The notes under the pieces were generated by a model. The model made no database searches. It worked only from the letters and a program-made list of their open reading frames with translations, and was not told where the DNA came from. This document shows positions 32,535 to 41,904 of a stretch of 43,763 bases of DNA, piece after piece; the stretch's first letter is position 1, and each line of letters opens with the position of its first letter. The stretch spans positions 595 to 44,357 of the forward strand of contig CALMOR010000193.1 of the NCBI GenBank assembly GCA_937872165.1, written 5' to 3'. The position numbers and the translations under genes were made by a program. This stretch comes from an uncultured Burkholderiales bacterium. Its GTDB lineage: Bacteria > Pseudomonadota > Gammaproteobacteria > Burkholderiales > Burkholderiaceae_D.

Positions 32535-34513
32535 TCGACGACGACGACCTGCCGGTCCTGACGCACGTCCTGCGCACCGGCAAGGGCAGCACGCCGCGCT
32601 TCATCCCCCCGCTCGTGATCGAGCCGCTCGTGGCCGGGCCGATGCCGCCGATCGGAGAAGAGCCGGTCTCGCCGAGCGACTCGTTGATCATCGGCAACGC
32701 GCCGCGGACCGGCCGAGACGTCGAGGCTCTCGGCTTGACCGGCGAAGGGCCGATGACGCCGGCTGCCGATCCGGCGATCGACCGCGAAGACCGCGGCCGG
32801 ACGAGGGCCGCATTCGAGGGCAGGATGGGCGCCCCCATCGTCGACCGTGTCGTCGCCGGCGTCGCACGCGACGAGTCGGCCGAGGCGAGGATCCATGGCC
32901 CGGTCGAGACCGCGACCGTCGGCTCGTCGACCGCTGCGCACGAAGCCCCCATCGAAGCCCGGACGCCTGCGCCGTTCGAGAGATCGATGGCGGGCAGCGG
33001 CGGACGTGGGGCCGTTGCCGATGCTGGCAGCTCTCCCGGCGCTGGTCCCTCTGCCGATGTCGGTAGCTCGTCCGATGCCGGCCCCTCTTCCGATGTGGGC
33101 AGCTCTGCTGCGGCGGTCGTTGCTGCCGATGGCGGTGCCGCTGCTGCCGATGCCGATGCCGATGCCGATGCCAGTGTCTCTGCACATGATGGTGCCTCTG
33201 CCATGGGCGATAGCGAGGGCGATCGCTATGCCGGTGCTGGCGCCCCTGCCGAAAGCGCGACCGAGGGGCGTGCCTGGTTCGGGGCCGCGCCAGATGCCGC
33301 GGCCGTGGTCCACGCCGGGACTGGCGGCGAAGCCAACGCCGGTATAGGGGGCGGCACCGGTAATGAAGCCGATGCCGGTATCGATGCCGATGCCCGCGTC
33401 CGTCCCCCTGCGGGCTCGGATGCCGCCGCCGATACCGCGTTGCGGGCCGAGGGTCCTCCCGAGGGCGGACTCGATACCGATGCCACTACCGGTGTCCTTC
33501 TCGAAGCCGACGCCACGTCGTCCGAAGGCGGTGCGAACGGTTCGTCCGCAGGGACGCTCATCGGTTCGTCTGCAGGAACGGTCGATAGCTCGCACGCGAA
33601 GCCCGGCGATCGCCTGTTCGCGGAAACGCGGGTCCCGACCGACGAGAGATCGCATGAAGTGCCGGGCGAAGCCTCGTCCCAGCCGGGCGAGCTTCGCGCA
33701 CCCTTCGAGTCCTTTCCAACCCCAGAGTCCTTCGCACCCCTCGAGTCCTTCGCACCCGAGTCGTTCGAACCCCCCGAGTCGTTCGAGCCCTCCGAGTCCT
33801 TCGCACCCATCGAATCCTTCACGGCCGCTGAATCTTCCCGGCCCTTCGAGCCCTTCGAACCCTTGTCGGAACCATCGAGGGAACCAGCGCGCGAGGCAGG
33901 ACCCGGGAGTCCCGCCGCCCCCCTCGTGGCCGACGGCACCGATCCCTTCGTCACCGAAGCCCGACGCTCGTCGCACGTCGTAGTCGACTCCATCGACGCC
34001 GCGCCCCTCGTCGTCGCGCCGGTCATCGAGGCCCATGCCGCCGCGGACACGCAACACCTGCCCGCTCGACGAACGAATGCCAACGACGGAGCCGACGCGG
34101 TCCGCCGTCCACACGACCACGATCTCGAAAACCCTCCTTCGGAAGCCTTCATCGATGCGATCGACGAACCGGAGGTGGTCGCCACGACCACGCTCGACGA
34201 CGCCGTAGACCACGGCTCGATGGACATCGTCTTCGCCCCGCCGGTGGTGTTCGAAAGGACGGCCGACGAGACCGCGGCGCTCGAGCGTCGCGTGCGCGAG
34301 TCGGTCTTCGAGGACCTGATGGACCGCATCGATACGGAGCTCGATGCCCGCATCGCCCATGCGATGCGGTCCGAGATCGAGACGGCGCTGGCGCAGTTGC
34401 AGTCGAACCTGCGGATGCAGCTGACCGAGGCCTTGCGCGACGTCGTCGGACGCGCGGTGAAGGAAGAGATCGCACGGCTCGACGGGACACCGACCGGACG
34501 GCACGTGCCGTAG
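32531..34513 (+). CDS. DUF2486-like low-complexity acidic protein
   Basis: This 660-residue protein has conserved-looking ends and a variable middle. The N-terminus 'MIDDDDLPVLTHVLRTGKG' and the C-terminal ~75 residues, a long amphipathic helix with 'ERRVRESVFEDLMDRIDTEL', resemble the DUF2486 family that follows holC in Burkholderiales. Relatives are usually much shorter. The middle ~500 residues are Ala/Asp/Gly/Ser-rich with a D-A run (nucleotides 33150-33173) and a series of ESF repeats (33704-33870), so it is probably disordered. There is no signal peptide or membrane segment. The function is unknown. The start is a GTG overlapping the holC stop. In related genomes valS usually comes next; here it does not. 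Confidence 0.7.
   Translation: MIDDDDLPVLTHVLRTGKGSTPRFIPPLVIEPLVAGPMPPIGEEPVSPSDSLIIGNAPRTGRDVEALGLTGEGPMTPAADPAIDREDRGRTRAAFEGRMGAPIVDRVVAGVARDESAEARIHGPVETATVGSSTAAHEAPIEARTPAPFERSMAGSGGRGAVADAGSSPGAGPSADVGSSSDAGPSSDVGSSAAAVVAADGGAAAADADADADASVSAHDGASAMGDSEGDRYAGAGAPAESATEGRAWFGAAPDAAAVVHAGTGGEANAGIGGGTGNEADAGIDADARVRPPAGSDAAADTALRAEGPPEGGLDTDATTGVLLEADATSSEGGANGSSAGTLIGSSAGTVDSSHAKPGDRLFAETRVPTDERSHEVPGEASSQPGELRAPFESFPTPESFAPLESFAPESFEPPESFEPSESFAPIESFTAAESSRPFEPFEPLSEPSREPAREAGPGSPAAPLVADGTDPFVTEARRSSHVVVDSIDAAPLVVAPVIEAHAAADTQHLPARRTNANDGADAVRRPHDHDLENPPSEAFIDAIDEPEVVATTTLDDAVDHGSMDIVFAPPVVFERTADETAALERRVRESVFEDLMDRIDTELDARIAHAMRSEIETALAQLQSNLRMQLTEALRDVVGRAVKEEIARLDGTPTGRHVP
33150..33173 (+). 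repeat. GATGCC hexanucleotide tandem repeat
   Basis: Four perfect copies of GATGCC encode an Asp-Ala run inside the DUF2486-like gene. The repeat preserves reading frame, so copy-number changes would alter length only. Confidence 0.85.
33704..33870 (+). repeat. Coding repeat array with ESF-x2-3 units
   Basis: The protein segment from about residue 392 repeats Glu-Ser-Phe followed by two or three residues, about seven times, ending in degenerate 'RPFEPFEPL'. The DNA repeats GAGTCCTTC-like blocks in frame. Confidence 0.75.
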
Positions 34514-34644
34514 CACCGCGCCCGTCGGGTACGTGCCGACGGCAGTGCGCGCGACACCCGCATCCGGTGCTGCCCGCAGCTCCCGTCGCGCTGTACGATG
34601 CGGACCGGCCCTTGCCCTCGCACCGGCTCGTCGCCGGGGACTCC

Positions 34645-36192
34645 ATGCCGCGCCTGCTTCGCTTCTCGCTCGTCTCGTTCCGCGATCTGATGACGACCTA
34701 CGCGCCGGTCGTCGTGGTCGTGACGGCGCTGCTGTGGTTCGCCTACGAGGCGATCGATCCGACGCCGCCCGATCACGTGGTCATCGCGACGGGGCTCGAA
34801 GGCAGCGCCTATCAGGACTTCGCCGAGAAATACAGCGAGACCCTGGCGCGCCATCACATCCGCACGGACATCCGTCCGTCGGCCGGCTCGATGCAGAACC
34901 TCAACCGCCTCAACACCGCCAAGTCCGACGCGGACGTGGCGTTCGTGCAGAGCGGCACCACCAACGACGAAGCCGCCGACCGCCGTGGCCTGGTATCGCT
35001 CGGCAGTCTCTTCGTCGAGCCGGTCTGGATCTTCTACCGCGAGGGCGCGCTTGCGAAGGTGAAGCCGGTCGCGCCAGTCGAGGTCTCGTCCCGCGTGCCG
35101 GTCGCGACGGCGCGCGCGAAGGTGAAAGCCGATGCGGACATGCCGACTCCGGTCACCGCGATCACGCAGCTCGGCGAACTGCGCGGCCTGTCGCTCAACG
35201 TGGGACCGCAGGGCAGCGGCGGCCCGCGCCTCGCGCGCCAGCTGCTGGAGGCCAACCGCGTCGACAAGGACGAGATGACGTTGAGCAACCTCGAGGACAC
35301 GCCCGCCGTGATGAAGCTGCTCGACGGGTCGCTGGACGCATTGATGTTCGTCACGGCGCCCGAGGCGCCGCTGGTGCAGATGCTGCTGCAGACGCCGGGC
35401 ATCCGGCTCTTCAACTTCGATCAGGCCGAAGCCTATTCGCGCCGCTTTCCGTTCCTGAAGCACGTGGTGCTTCCGCGCGGCATCGTCGCGCTCGAGAAGG
35501 ACCTGCCGCACGAGGACGTCCACCTCATCGCTCCCACCGCGACGCTGGTGGCCCGCAGCGACACCCATCCGGCCATCATCGAGCTGTTGATGCAGGCGAC
35601 CGCCGAGGTCCATGGCGGACCCGGCTGGTTTCGTCGCGCCGGGGAGTTTCCCAACGATCAGTACACCGAGGTTCCGGTCTCGCCGGTCGCCGAGCGCTAC
35701 TACAAGAACGGCACGCCGTTCCTGCAGCGCTACCTGCCCTTCTGGCTCGCCAACCTGATCGAGCGCATGGGCGTCATCATCGTGCCGATCCTCGCGTTGC
35801 TGATCCCGCTGTCGCGCGTCCTGCCGCCGCTCTACACGTGGCGCGTGCGCTCGCGCGTCTATCGCTGGTACGGTCAGTTGCGAGCAGTCGAGAGCGACGT
35901 CGACGCGATCCATTCGTCGTCCGATGCACCCACGCCCGCCAAGCCCGGCGACGCGATGACGAAGGGATCGCGTCGTGCGAAGCAGCTCGCGCGACTGGCC
36001 GACATCGAAGCGAAGGTCAATCATCTGGTGGTTCCGTTGTCGTACGCCGACGAGCTCTACACGTTGAAGCTGCACATCGATCGGGTCAGGGCGAAGCTGC
36101 TGGGCGACGGAACCTATCGCGGCATCGGCAACGCGCCCGCGGCCACGAGCAGCGAAGCGGCCACGAGCAGCGAGCCGGCGCCCGCGCTCTGA
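34645..36192 (+). CDS. TAXI-family TRAP transporter solute receptor, membrane-anchored
   Basis: This 515-residue protein starts with a membrane anchor ('APVVVVVTALLWFAYEAI'). It then has a TAXI-type periplasmic binding domain ('VIATGLEGSAYQDFAEKYSE', 'SAGSMQNLNRLNTAKSDADVAFVQSG' region, 'LSLNVGPQGSGGPRLARQLL'). A second membrane helix ('MGVIIVPILALLIPLSRVL') and a cytoplasmic basic tail follow. Such anchored receptors without adjacent TRAP permease genes are common in Betaproteobacteria; the ligand is unknown. The ATG at 34645 is preferred because the longer frame adds a non-hydrophobic leader in front of the anchor. No TRAP membrane subunits lie in the window. Confidence 0.82.
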   Translation: MPRLLRFSLVSFRDLMTTYAPVVVVVTALLWFAYEAIDPTPPDHVVIATGLEGSAYQDFAEKYSETLARHHIRTDIRPSAGSMQNLNRLNTAKSDADVAFVQSGTTNDEAADRRGLVSLGSLFVEPVWIFYREGALAKVKPVAPVEVSSRVPVATARAKVKADADMPTPVTAITQLGELRGLSLNVGPQGSGGPRLARQLLEANRVDKDEMTLSNLEDTPAVMKLLDGSLDALMFVTAPEAPLVQMLLQTPGIRLFNFDQAEAYSRRFPFLKHVVLPRGIVALEKDLPHEDVHLIAPTATLVARSDTHPAIIELLMQATAEVHGGPGWFRRAGEFPNDQYTEVPVSPVAERYYKNGTPFLQRYLPFWLANLIERMGVIIVPILALLIPLSRVLPPLYTWRVRSRVYRWYGQLRAVESDVDAIHSSSDAPTPAKPGDAMTKGSRRAKQLARLADIEAKVNHLVVPLSYADELYTLKLHIDRVRAKLLGDGTYRGIGNAPAATSSEAATSSEPAPAL

Positions 36193-36370
36193 CGCTTCGC
36201 AGTCTGCGAGCAAAGCCGCGTCGACGCCATCCGCCGATCGGCTCCGTCGAACGAAGGTAGCGACCGCGACGAACGTCTTCTATATTCCGGCGATGACCCG
36301 CCTCGTCGCCTGCGCCGCAATGACCGCCCCGCCCTCCATCGCCACCACGACCGACGTTCGACGATCCCCG

Positions 36371-36932
36371 ATGACCGAAGCGCGGCCGCCGGTCCGCTGC
36401 GGCTGGGCCAATCCATCCAATGCGCTCTACCTGCGCTATCACGACGAGGAGTGGGGCGTGCCGTGCACCGACGAGACCCGGCTCTTCGAGATGCTGAACC
36501 TCGAGGGCGCGCAGGCCCGGCCTGTCGTGGTCGACCATCCTCGCCAAGCGCGAGGGCTACCGCGCGGCATTCGACGGCTGGGACGCCGTGAAGATCGCGC
36601 GCTACGGGGATGCCGACGTCGCGCGACTGATGAACGATGCGAGCATCGTGCGCAACCGATTGAAGATCCTCTCGGCGATCGACAACGCCCGGGCGGTGGC
36701 GCCGTTGATCGACGAGTTCGGCGGCCTCGGACCCTATCTCTGGAGCTGGGTGGGTGGCGAGCCGATCGTGCGACGCCGGTCCGACCGGTCGCCGATCCCC
36801 GCGCGTACCGAGCTATCGGACGCGCTGTCGAAGGACCTGATCGCGCGGGGCTTCAAGTTCGTCGGGTCGACGATCGTGTACGCGTATATGCAGGCGGTGG
36901 GGCTGGCGGATGATCACGCGGATGAGCGTTAG
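36371..36932 (+). pseudogene. tag: DNA-3-methyladenine glycosylase I, frameshifted
   Basis: Tag removes 3-methyladenine from DNA. The N-terminal part reads 'VRCGWANPSNALYLRYHDEE' and 'LFEMLNLEGAQA' in one frame. The rest, from the segment equivalent to 'GLSW-TILAKREGYRAAFDGW' to 'RGFKFVGSTIVYAYMQAVGL', is in the next frame. Removing one C from the run at 36518-36520 restores a single ~186-residue protein of normal length. The late zinc-ligand Cys of E. coli Tag is absent and the protein ends soon after 'DDH'. The break may be a true mutation or a sequence error. An upstream ATG at 36293, preceded by TATATT, is an alternative start. Confidence 0.85.
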
Positions 36933-36978
36933 AGACGGGAGACTTTGGCTAAAAGAGTTGTTGATGCATCAGCCAATT

Positions 36979-37004
36979 AAAAAAAGCGCACCGCGCGGGC
37001 GCGC
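36979..37004 (-). terminator. Candidate terminator of the leftward regulator/secreted-protein operon
   Basis: On the minus strand a very GC-rich self-complementary stretch (containing GCGC at both ends) is followed by seven T. It lies about 100 bp past the stop of the secreted protein gene. The surrounding 36933-37101 is notably AT-rich and holds no gene. Confidence 0.45.
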
Positions 37005-37101
37005 CTCAACGTTACGCAAAACAACTTACAAAACTTTGTATTTTCTAAATTACTTACTCTGAGGTATCGGGGGAGCAGATGCCAAGACAGCAGTCATGGC
37101 T

Positions 37102-37644
37102 TTATCCTCGGCTGTTGGACCTTAAGCGATCAAGTAACTTATTGATTGTCGAAAGCTCGTTATTCAGCAACTGTTGCCGAGCCTTGGACAAGTGCAACGG
37201 AGCACCGATATAAAGCGTGAGCGCATAGTTCGGCGCCGCCGCCATGGCAGATTTGGCTGCAGCATCGATCTTTGCCGCACCCGTCACTATATTGCCCTTT
37301 GCGTCGAACCCTGCCTTCTCGATTGCGGCGACCAGCGCGTCCGTTTCCTTTTTAAATAATGGCGTTCCATCGACGGGGACTTTCAGCTGCGCTTTGGAGC
37401 CGTGCAACGAGTCTGTCGATACAGCAGGCATGAGACGCATCGTAATGCGGCGATTGCCTGCGCCATCATGAGGCGCCGAAGCCGCCTCGGCGACGAATCC
37501 CGCCGGATCGATTTGGCCCCAATTAGGCTGTATGCAAGCGCGATTCAATGGTGGAGAGCACAACCCGGCGGCCTCCTGCCCATGAACAGGAGCACAGGAC
37601 AACAACGCGGCCCACAGAAAGAAGACCAGAGAGCTTTTTTTCAT
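37102..37644 (-). CDS. Small secreted protein of unknown function
   Basis: The 180-residue product has a clear signal peptide ('MKKSSLVFFLWAALLSCAPVHGQ'), with a Cys near the end of the hydrophobic core. It matures into a ~155-residue protein with two early cysteines and an alternating helix C-terminus ('HLSKARQQLLNNELSTINKL'). No family is recognised. I use the ATG at 37644 because AGGGA lies eight bases upstream; the ATG at 37650 is too close to it. Its codon use is less GC-biased than its neighbours. It follows the large BTAD regulator gene on the same strand with almost no gap, so both are probably on one transcript. Confidence 0.65.
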   Translation of the reverse strand: MKKSSLVFFLWAALLSCAPVHGQEAAGLCSPPLNRACIQPNWGQIDPAGFVAEAASAPHDGAGNRRITMRLMPAVSTDSLHGSKAQLKVPVDGTPLFKKETDALVAAIEKAGFDAKGNIVTGAAKIDAAAKSAMAAAPNYALTLYIGAPLHLSKARQQLLNNELSTINKLLDRLRSNSRG

Positions 37645-37653
37645 TTGCATTCC

Positions 37654-40600
37654 CTAGAGTTGAATTGACTTCTTCAGTCGTTCGGTATCCACCGAAGGTT
37701 GGGTACCAATCAGTACAGAAAGCATCTGTCGACACTGGCGGTAAATCCGCATAGCTTCCGTCGGATTGCCCGCGTCGATGTGGATCTGCATCAACAGACG
37801 ATAGAGAGTTTCGGAAAGTGGGTCGCGCGCGAGCGCAGCCTCGATCAAAAAGATGGCTTGGACCGCATCGCCAGTTCCTTCCCAATAAGCGATCAGCGTA
37901 CGGGTCGCTCTGAGAAAGGCTGCACGATGACGCTCGCGGACTGCTTCACGCCAAGCGGTAGGCTCCTCCTGCTCGAGAGGCAACGCCTCGAAGAGACGGA
38001 GAAGCTCGTCGCCCAGCTCGACGACCTGCAGCTTGCGGTAGCGACCGGATGCAACGGACTCCGCCTCCGCGACGGCCTTCGTGAAATCGTGCAGGTCCGA
38101 CGAAACGCGATGTTCGTCAAGGGATACCTTGCCCTCCTTGACGATCACGAGCGAGTCGTCACCTAGCAGCTTCCGTAGACGCGAGACGGTCACCTCGAGA
38201 CTCTTTCGTGCAGCGCCTTCTTCCGCATCGGGCCACAGTGCCGAAGCGGTGGTGGTCGAATCGGCGACGAGGTCTCGGGTACAGACCAGATACTTGAGCA
38301 GCTCTAGCGGCTTCTGCTGCGCCTTGCCACTGAACAAGAGGGGTTCTGTATCTCGCAATATTCGAAACGCTCTCAAGACCTCGACCCGTATCGGCCACGG
38401 CCAGCTCTTCGGAGCGTTTCGTGGGGCCGGCAGATTGCGGGATTTGATCGAACGCACAACGAAGTCGTTTTCCTGGTTGGCTCGGAGAGCCTCGGCGGCC
38501 ACATGCGACGCCACTTGCGGCAAAAGATTGAGGTAAGCCAGGACGTTCAGTTTTCGAGCCGTCCCGATATGCGTGGCCAACATCTGCTCGGCACGCGGAC
38601 GATCTTCGTTCCACAGCGCATGCGATTGCAGGAGCCCGTCGGTCAATTCGATATGCGGCACATCCGCAGCGGCACAGGTCTCGATGACCCTTCTTGCGAG
38701 CGCGGCACTTTCCTTGGCCTTGTCCGCTCCATACAGGACCTGAATCCGATCCTTTTCGAGGATGGCCTTGGCTGACTGAGGAAATCCGGCGTCAAAGACC
38801 AACTGCTCCGCCTTGTCGACAAGGGCCAGAGCAGCCATTGCCCGACCTGCCAGCATTTCGTGGCGTGCTCTCAGATGAACGATCCATCCTCGCTGTCGTC
38901 CCACCCGGTCTTGATCGATACCTTCGAGCGTCAGCAGCAGTTCGTGCCCCTGCTTCAACTCGCCTCGACCTAACGCCAGCCGCACGAGACCGATCAAAGC
39001 ACCGATGCGAGGCTGAACCAGTGCATTTTCGTCAGCAAGGACGAGGGCCTCTTCGAAGCAGCGACGCGCCTGGTCCGATGCGTGCAGACGCGTGAAGCTG
39101 TGCCCGTTCTCGATGTTCCATGCCGCTCGGACATGCGGTGCCGAACGCCTATACGAAGCGAGGCCTTCGATACGCACGACGGCAATTTCCAGTTCCTGAA
39201 TTCGACTCGCTCGTCGCATCGCGGTGACCAGCAACGATCCGGCCAGGATGGTCTCGTTGGCCGAGAGAATCTCGTTCGACACGTCGAGCATCAATAGGTC
39301 CTGCAATGTACTTTCGACTCCCTCAGCACGTCCGCCGATCAACATGTCGTAGACGACTTCGCCGGCCACACGGATCGCCCGACTCTCCGGGTCGCCCAAG
39401 CAACGGAGGTCGGGGCGTGTGAAGACCTTGAATCGATCCGCCCACACTGCGATCTCGCCGACGTTCTCGATCGTGGCGAAAACGATGAACAAGGCGAGCC
39501 CGATCGACTGCGCCATGCCGGCCTCGTCGTGTGACGCCTCGAATCCAGCGAACGCTTCTTCGCAGGCGCGTAATGCCCCTGCGCTGTCATTGCCGATCAA
39601 GGCACGCGCCTGCCACACCGCGATCGCGGGCACCGAACGATCGACGTGCGCGTGAGCCGTCTGCACCAGTCCTAGCAGATGCGAGTCCCGGAGGGCGAGA
39701 CTGCCATGGGTTCGAACGAGCACATCGAGGCTCGTCGGGCCCAACGTGGAAGCCAGCTGCCATGCGAGGTCGAGCCGATCGACATCGAGCAGATGCGCAA
39801 CGAGCCTCTCACCCATGGCTTCGTTCGGTCCGGCGATCGCAGATGGTTCGCGCAACGCATTGCGAAACAGGTCGTGAAGACGCCAGCATCCTTTCGAGAT
39901 GCGCGTGACGTTGCCCAATGGCGGTTCGCTGGCGACGGTCTTTTGCTCGGATACGAGCCTTTCAACGAAGAGTCCACGCTCGGACAAGGCTTGCAACCGC
40001 CCGCACGCCGGCGCCCATTCCGGTGCGACGTCGGCAAGATCGATGGGCACCTGGGAAATTTCCGCCATCAACCGCAACCGCACCAACTCATCCTTCGACA
40101 CGCCCCCCAGCACCTGCCCGCCGATCAGCAACGCCAGCGGCGTGCGCACCGCCTCGAGCGGATCGCCCGATCCGTCGTCCGTCCCGCCTGATGCGCCGAA
40201 CTGCATCGCCAGCATCAGACCCGCGGCCCAGCCGTCGGTCGCGGCGACCAACGCTTCGAGCCTGCGGGTGTCGGCTCCGATGCGGCCGGCCAATGCGCTC
40301 GCCTCGTCGCGATCGAACGCCAGCAGCCGGTGGCCGACGATCCACAGCCGCGAGCCCGCGAGCTGCGGCGCGAAGTGCGCGTCGGGCATGAGTTGCGACG
40401 CGAAGCAGAGCTTGCGTCGACCTTCGAAGGCGTCCACCGCGTAGGCCAGCAGCGGCGTGGTCGGACCGGCCAGGTGATGCACGTCGTCGAGGACGATCGC
40501 GTGCGCGACGGCGAGCTCTTCGTCGAGCCGTGCGAAATAACCTTCGGCGAACGCGCCGGGGTCCTCGCGATGTTCGGGCGAGAACGCGGGCAGCGGTCCG

Positions 40601-40929
40601 CGGCAATGGGTCGCCGCGAGCGCGGTGATCGCCGCGAACAATGCCGCCGGGTCGCGATGCCGCTCATCGACGGTCAGCCAGATCGAAGGACAACGATCGT
40701 GCTGCAGCCACGAGCGCAGCAGCAACGTCTTGCCGGCGCCGGTCGGTCCGTGCAGCCACACCGCGCCCGGCAGTCGCGCATCGATCAGCGCATGCAGCCG
40801 CTCGCGCTCCAGGACCATGCCGCCCGAGGCGGACGACGCGGCGGTTGCGGGCGTAGCGGCGTGCGCGGCCGTCTTCGGGAGACCGGCCGGGTTCGACTTG
40901 CTGGAGACCATCCGCGCATTTAAAGGCAC
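37654..40929 (-). CDS. Large MalT/BTAD-type signal-transduction ATPase regulator
   Basis: This 1091-residue cytoplasmic regulator has three parts. An N-terminal STAND-type NTPase has Walker A GPTGAGKT (61-68) and Walker B 'AIVLDDVHHL' (144-153). A long helical-repeat sensor region follows. At the C-terminus an OmpR-like winged helix ('KPLELLKYLVC', 'AARKSLEVTVSRLRKLLG') is joined to a bacterial transcriptional activation domain ('LIEAALARDPLSETLYRLLMQ', 'EAMRIYRQCRQML'). Relatives activate transcription after ligand binding; the ligand is unknown. The start is either the ATG at 40929 or the one at 40911. A perfect dyad lies 50 bp upstream. It is followed by the secreted protein gene, a possible target or partner. 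Confidence 0.85.
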   Translation of the reverse strand: MPLNARMVSSKSNPAGLPKTAAHAATPATAASSASGGMVLERERLHALIDARLPGAVWLHGPTGAGKTLLLRSWLQHDRCPSIWLTVDERHRDPAALFAAITALAATHCRGPLPAFSPEHREDPGAFAEGYFARLDEELAVAHAIVLDDVHHLAGPTTPLLAYAVDAFEGRRKLCFASQLMPDAHFAPQLAGSRLWIVGHRLLAFDRDEASALAGRIGADTRRLEALVAATDGWAAGLMLAMQFGASGGTDDGSGDPLEAVRTPLALLIGGQVLGGVSKDELVRLRLMAEISQVPIDLADVAPEWAPACGRLQALSERGLFVERLVSEQKTVASEPPLGNVTRISKGCWRLHDLFRNALREPSAIAGPNEAMGERLVAHLLDVDRLDLAWQLASTLGPTSLDVLVRTHGSLALRDSHLLGLVQTAHAHVDRSVPAIAVWQARALIGNDSAGALRACEEAFAGFEASHDEAGMAQSIGLALFIVFATIENVGEIAVWADRFKVFTRPDLRCLGDPESRAIRVAGEVVYDMLIGGRAEGVESTLQDLLMLDVSNEILSANETILAGSLLVTAMRRASRIQELEIAVVRIEGLASYRRSAPHVRAAWNIENGHSFTRLHASDQARRCFEEALVLADENALVQPRIGALIGLVRLALGRGELKQGHELLLTLEGIDQDRVGRQRGWIVHLRARHEMLAGRAMAALALVDKAEQLVFDAGFPQSAKAILEKDRIQVLYGADKAKESAALARRVIETCAAADVPHIELTDGLLQSHALWNEDRPRAEQMLATHIGTARKLNVLAYLNLLPQVASHVAAEALRANQENDFVVRSIKSRNLPAPRNAPKSWPWPIRVEVLRAFRILRDTEPLLFSGKAQQKPLELLKYLVCTRDLVADSTTTASALWPDAEEGAARKSLEVTVSRLRKLLGDDSLVIVKEGKVSLDEHRVSSDLHDFTKAVAEAESVASGRYRKLQVVELGDELLRLFEALPLEQEEPTAWREAVRERHRAAFLRATRTLIAYWEGTGDAVQAIFLIEAALARDPLSETLYRLLMQIHIDAGNPTEAMRIYRQCRQMLSVLIGTQPSVDTERLKKSIQL

Positions 40930-40978
40930 CGTCGGTCATCCCGCAATAGAAAGGTCCGTCGGTCGAGTCGCGCGGCGA

Positions 40979-40996
40979 TGCATGAACATTCATGCA
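40979..40996. promoter_or_regulatory. Dyad upstream of the BTAD regulator
   Basis: TGCATGAA (40979-40986) and TTCATGCA (40989-40996) form a perfect inverted repeat with a two-base spacer, 50 bp upstream of the regulator's start on the minus strand. It is a plausible operator or autoregulatory site. Confidence 0.5.
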
Positions 40997-41107
40997 ACCG
41001 TCAGGACGCGAGCGCGATGGAACGAAGCGATCGCCGTCCCGATGCAGCGGAGTGACGCTCCGCGCGGGACGCGCTCCCTTCATCGAACGTCGCACGACGC
41101 GCGATGC

Positions 41108-41443
41108 TCATCGCGTCGCGACGTCCGTGCGTCGGGCCTCGGGTTCGATCGACAAGCGTCCGTCGATCGGCAGCGGGGCCCGGTGTCCGGCCTGCGAACG
41201 ATCGCCGGCCCGCGCGCGGGCGGCGTCGGCGTGGGACGTCTCGGCCGCGTCCATGCCGGCCACGATGATCGACACCATCGCCAGCGCCGTCACGATGACG
41301 AGGATCGCCATCTCGACGGCGACGAAGGTTCCGGTCGGTTCGCCGCCGGCGGTGGCGATGCGCAGGCCGGCCGGCTGCCGGACGGAGTGCTTCGACTCGT
41401 CGCGGTCGACGGTGGCGGGGTTGGAAGGACGAGCGAGGGTCAT
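41108..41443 (-). CDS. Small protein with one membrane segment
   Basis: This 111-residue frame begins at an ATG preceded by GGAG with six-base spacing. It contains one strong hydrophobic segment ('FVAVEMAILVIVTALAMVSIIV') flanked by charged, low-complexity tails. No family is recognised. The high GC content keeps other frames open here, so existence as a gene is uncertain. Confidence 0.45.
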   Translation of the reverse strand: MTLARPSNPATVDRDESKHSVRQPAGLRIATAGGEPTGTFVAVEMAILVIVTALAMVSIIVAGMDAAETSHADAARARAGDRSQAGHRAPLPIDGRLSIEPEARRTDVATR

Positions 41444-41718
41444 GGAGGGCTCCGGGATGCGGGGGCTGGTTTCGCCGACCGCCGAAGCATCCGCCCGACC
41501 CACCTACGGATCACCCACGAATCGTGTGTCGCCTTCTCACCGGTGTGCGATTTCGTTGCGACCGCGTGGCGCTTCGCCGATCCGTCGACGCCCGGTCCGT
41601 CCGATGCTGATGCAGCGGCATCCGTGCTCGTTCCTTCCATCCGTGGGTCATCCGTATGGATCGGCCGCCCACACTCGGTGCCAGCGATGACGAGCCGTCG
41701 TCGACACCGGAAGAGAAC

Positions 41719-41904
41719 ATGGATCACCGCCTGGACCACGAGACCGAAGACCCGCGAGACGAGCCGTACGACGCGGCCCGGCGACGCTTCGAAGCCGAAG
41801 CCGTCACCGCCATCCTGCGCAGGCTGACCGCCGCGCGCGCCGAACCGACGCCGGGTTGCAGGGCCGACGGCTCGGGTCGCCTCGAGTCGATCGCCCGCTC
41901 GTGA
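41719..41904 (+). CDS. Small charged hypothetical protein
   Basis: This 61-residue frame starts at an ATG with GGAAG just upstream and shows the strong G/C third-position preference of the neighbouring real genes. The product is highly charged ('EDPRDEPYDAARRRFEAEAV'). No family is recognised. Confidence 0.4.
   Translation: MDHRLDHETEDPRDEPYDAARRRFEAEAVTAILRRLTAARAEPTPGCRADGSGRLESIARS

Noticed and set aside
33150..33870. Regular repeats that might suggest a CRISPR array
   Set aside because: The units are 6-18 bp, in reading frame and without spacers. No cas gene is present. They are protein-coding repeats.
32480..36213. Long minus-strand frames opposite the repeat protein and TAXI gene
   Set aside because: They mirror the repeats and GC-rich codons of the plus-strand genes; there is no ribosome-binding site, motif or domain.
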